Assembly (NCBI GenBank): GCA_050012775.1
Contig: JBEKGN010000006.1
Location: 105,974-169,973, forward strand
Source of the DNA: Roseiarcus sp050012775
GTDB taxonomy: Bacteria; Pseudomonadota; Alphaproteobacteria; Rhizobiales; Beijerinckiaceae
DNA length: 64,000 bases
Reading direction: 5' to 3'
Shown here in pieces: positions 62,233 through 64,000 of this stretch. Positions within the stretch are counted from its first letter, which is position 1, and every line of letters starts with the position of its first letter. The notes under the pieces are model-generated. The model was not told where the DNA came from and searched no databases. It worked only from the letters and a program-made list of their open reading frames with translations. The position numbers and the translations under genes are program-made.

Positions 62233-62959
62233 CGTCGTCGTCACCGGCGCGAGCCGCGGCATCGGCCTCGCCATCGCGGCGCGCCTCGCGCGGGTGGGCT
62301 TTGCGGTCGCCGCCGTCGCGCGTAACAAGAGCGACGCGTTCGATCAAATCGCCGCCGAAGCCGCAAGCGACGGCGTCGGCGCGCTTCATTTCGAGCCGTT
62401 CGACCTCAACGAAATCGACGCGATCCCCGCCTTCGTCCGCGAATTGCGCGCGCGGCGCGGGCCGATCTACGGGCTCGTCAACAACGCCGGCATCGGCACG
62501 GAGGGCCTGCTGGCGACGATGGCCAATTCCGACATCGAGGCGCTGCTGCGGCTCAACACGCTCTCGCCGATCGTGCTGACCAAATATGTCGTGCGCGGCA
62601 TGATGGCGGAGGGGCGCGGGCGCATCGTCAATATCTCCTCGATCGTCGCCTCGACCGGCTACAACGGCCTCGCCGCCTATGCCGCGACCAAGGCGGCGAT
62701 GGTCGGCTTCACCAGATCGCTGGCGCGCGAAGTCGGCCGGGTCGGCGTGACCGTCAACGCGATCGCTCCCGGCTTCGTCGACACCGAATTGACGCAGGGC
62801 CTCGACGCCGCCGCGCGCGAGCGCATCGCCGCCCGCAGCGCCCTGCGCCGCCTCGCCGAACCGCAAGACGTCGCCGCCATGGCGGCGTTCCTGATGGGCG
62901 AGGGCGGGCGGAATATTTCGGGCGCGGTGATGACGGTGGATGCGGGGGGGACGGCGTAG
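62225..62959 (+). CDS. Short-chain dehydrogenase, FabG-like 3-oxoacyl-ACP reductase
   Basis: A 244-residue SDR. It shows the coenzyme motif VTGASRGIGLAIAARLARVG, the NNAGIG motif, the catalytic Ser-Tyr-Lys (SSIVASTGYNGLAAYAATKA), NAIAPGFVDTELTQG and a C-terminal ISGAVMTVDAGGTA. This fits FabG-type enzymes that reduce 3-oxoacyl groups on a carrier, most likely with NADP. It overlaps the ligase gene by eight bases and closes the three-gene operon. It is an extra, pathway-specific copy; fabD, fabF and acpP are not nearby. Confidence 0.9.
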   Translation: MDNVVVTGASRGIGLAIAARLARVGFAVAAVARNKSDAFDQIAAEAASDGVGALHFEPFDLNEIDAIPAFVRELRARRGPIYGLVNNAGIGTEGLLATMANSDIEALLRLNTLSPIVLTKYVVRGMMAEGRGRIVNISSIVASTGYNGLAAYAATKAAMVGFTRSLAREVGRVGVTVNAIAPGFVDTELTQGLDAAARERIAARSALRRLAEPQDVAAMAAFLMGEGGRNISGAVMTVDAGGTA

Positions 62960-62995
62960 GGGGCTCTTCGTACCAACTGCTCGAAATCAACGGGA

Positions 62996-63154
62996 CGTCA
63001 TGGCCGGGCTTGTCCCCATAGGCGCTGACATGAGGGGCCTATCCCTGTCATGCCCGGCCTTGCGCCGGGCATCCACGCCGTGAGGCAGCGGCTAACTCTC
63101 AGAGTTTTTTGCAGCGGCGCCGCGTGGATGGTCGGGACTAGCCCGGCCATGACG
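62996..63154. repeat. Cluster of palindromic repeat units
   Basis: A truncated unit at 62996-63017 (CGTCATGGCCGGGCTTGTCC), a diverged unit at 63047-63078 (core ATGCCCGGC-CTTGCG-CCGGGCAT), and an inverted unit at 63123-63154. The second and third face each other, like the pair at 40605-40715, and enclose about 45 bases. The stems are kept although the bases differ. Confidence 0.75.
63094..63110 (+). terminator. Small hairpin with T run after the ACP operon
   Basis: AACTC-TCA-GAGTT followed by TTTT, about 135 bases after the reductase stop and inside the loop between two facing palindromic units. It has the form of a weak intrinsic terminator for the plus-strand operon. Confidence 0.4.
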
Positions 63155-63354
63155 GCGGTGGGTATTGTCACCCATCGGTCTGATAGGGCTTAAGTTGATG
63201 GCAACGCCGCCCAGGGGCCTGCGCCATTCACACATCTTGCGATGGCCGGCGTCCACATCGGCCCGTCGCCGTCAAGCCGCTTCGCGGCTCCTGCGCTGCG
63301 CTGCGGTCGCTGCGCGATGACTGCGCCGTTCCGATGCGGCGTTTTTGCATCCAC

Positions 63355-63406
63355 GATCTTTGCTGAGCGAAGCCGGCCCGAGGGCCGACTTCTTGCAGCA
63401 AAGATC
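63355..63406. repeat. Long hairpin-forming sequence
   Basis: GATCTTTGCTG at 63355-63365 pairs with CAGCAAAGATC at 63396-63406 (11 perfect pairs), and inside it CGGCCC-GA-GGGCCG (63374-63387) pairs as well, giving a stem with an internal loop. It has no T run and lies in a region free of genes, so it resembles a structured repeat more than a terminator. Confidence 0.6.
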
Positions 63407-63438
63407 ATGGAAACCAACAGCCTGAGCCGCGCGCAGGG

Positions 63439-63490
63439 GTCAATGTTTGCGAGCGTAGCTCGCAACCCGCGCAGCGGGCTCGACATTGAC
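63439..63490. repeat. Branched palindrome (three-stem element)
   Basis: GTCAATGT (63439-63446) pairs with ACATTGAC (63483-63490). Between them are two further hairpins, GCGAGC-GTA-GCTCGC (63449-63463) and CCCGC-GCA-GCGGG (63466-63478). As single-stranded DNA or RNA this would form a three-way junction. It is part of the insertion that separates blocks of repeat copy B. Confidence 0.55.
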
Positions 63491-63694
63491 GCCGAGCACG
63501 GATCAGGCAGAGCGGACCGAGAAGATTTCGAACTTCGGTGTGTGAATCCGATAGCCGCGCCGGGGGCCAAAGATCACGGAACTATTTTCGATCCCAACAT
63601 CGTCTTTCGGAAAAACGAAAATCATGCTACGCTTGTGGTTATCGCTCTCCGCCATACCCGCCTTGCCGGCACGGGTGGGCCGGGGCTTTGGGAG

Positions 63695-63824
63695 GGGCAA
63701 TTCAATTTAGCCCGTCATGCGCGGCCTTGTGCCGGGCATCCACGCCGTGGTGAGCATCCCCGGCGCGTGGATGGCCGGGTCAAGCCCGGCCATGACGGCG
63801 AAGACGTCCGGAATTGAATTACCC
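63695..63824. mobile_element. MITE-like element, about 130 bases
   Basis: The ends GGGCAATTCAATT (63695-63707) and AATTGAATTACCC (63812-63824) are inverted repeats of 13 bases with one mismatch. Inside are two facing palindromic units (about 63713-63744 and 63766-63798) of the family seen at 40605 and 62996, so nearly the entire element is self-complementary. It codes for nothing and sits inside a repeat that elsewhere (14290-14470) lacks it. This suggests a non-autonomous element moved by a transposase encoded elsewhere. Confidence 0.6.
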
Positions 63825-64000
63825 TGGGCCTTCGGTCGGGATCGGCGCAAGAATTTGGAGCAAAGCGAAATTTCGTAACTCCCAAGCGGGGTGAGTCCCG
63901 GGAGCAACAGTTTTCGGGAAAGTGCGCGCGGCGGCGCGATTGAAGGGGACGAGCGGGTCGAAAATATGAGTCAAGATATGGATGATTCTCTCGCCTGAGA

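Larger units (their letters stand above)
63195..63865 (+). repeat. Dispersed intergenic repeat, copy B (interrupted form)
   Basis: Contains the three blocks of copy A (14290-14470) in the same order and orientation at 63195-63211, about 63601-63694 and 63840-63865. The blocks are pulled apart by two insertions: about 390 bases of hairpin-rich sequence after the first block, and the MITE-like element at 63695-63824 between the second and third. Confidence 0.65.
62960..64000. other. Gene-free repeat mosaic at the right end
   Basis: About one kilobase without a convincing gene. It is made of palindromic units, hairpin-forming blocks, a second copy of the dispersed repeat from 14290, and a MITE-like insertion. 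A frame of about 190 codons crosses 63242-63817, but it runs through several separate repeats and has no domain. The last 110 bases hold no recognisable feature. Confidence 0.6.

Noticed and set aside
63242..63817. A 191-codon open frame at the right end
   Set aside because: It crosses at least three separate repeat elements, including the MITE-like insertion, and contains no recognisable domain.

Overview
This 64 kb, GC-rich window comes from the chromosome of an alphaproteobacterium, most likely a Hyphomicrobiales member near the Beijerinckiaceae/Methylocystaceae. The taxonomic call is inference. It rests on a B17.2-type complex I subunit (NDUFA12) next to a DUF2155 protein, an mdh-sucCDAB-lpd TCA operon, AddAB instead of RecBCD, a class II (B12-dependent) ribonucleotide reductase, an intracellular PHB depolymerase, frequent TTG starts, and palindromic intergenic repeats of a kind common in this order. 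No rRNA, tRNA, CRISPR array, prophage or intact insertion sequence was seen.

Layout. 1-8.4 kb: a cut Bcr/CflA-type transporter, a MetE-C-like methyltransferase, an acetyltransferase, a DUF2233 protein, a minus-strand operon (tam, tlyA, an iron-sulfur RNA methyltransferase and a GlcD-like flavoprotein coupled by 4-8 bp overlaps) and a LysE exporter. 8.8-19.6 kb: MAPEG protein, class III aminotransferase, DUF29, guaA, 3-methyladenine glycosylase, SnoaL-like protein, GST, ArsC-like protein, a cidA/lrgB pair with a divergent LysR regulator, secreted proteins and NDUFA12. 20-30 kb: nrdJ behind NrdR-box-like sites, orphan higA, cynS, an SRPBCC-GST fusion with its ArsR regulator and palindromic operator, zwf, and a second GST. 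30-42 kb: phaZ, arginase, then the TCA block mdh-sucC-sucD-sucA-(YciI)-sucB-lpd. 42-51 kb: bacterioferritin and a run of envelope or exported proteins (Cdh-like phosphatase, Tat-exported PCM-like methyltransferase, membrane-embedded spermidine-synthase-like protein, lipoprotein hydrolase, Sel1-like protein, TAXI-type binding protein). 50.8-60.5 kb: addA/addB, cobQ/cobO and a GNAT-like gene. 60.6-63.0 kb: a compact overlapping ACP / AMP-ligase / reductase operon. 63.0-64.0 kb: a repeat mosaic without a convincing gene.

The most interesting signals are: (i) NrdR-type operators on the nrdJ promoter; (ii) the ACP-ligase-reductase operon, whose ligase carries a palindromic repeat inserted in frame just before its ATP-binding motif; (iii) a 130-bp MITE-like element whose family repeat occurs without the insertion about 49 kb away; (iv) a perfect 48-bp palindrome that fills a convergent intergenic gap; (v) the exported PCM/spermidine-synthase-like pair, each with a low-complexity insert; (vi) an ArsR operator next to a two-domain SRPBCC-GST protein. 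No clearly new defence or mobile system was found.
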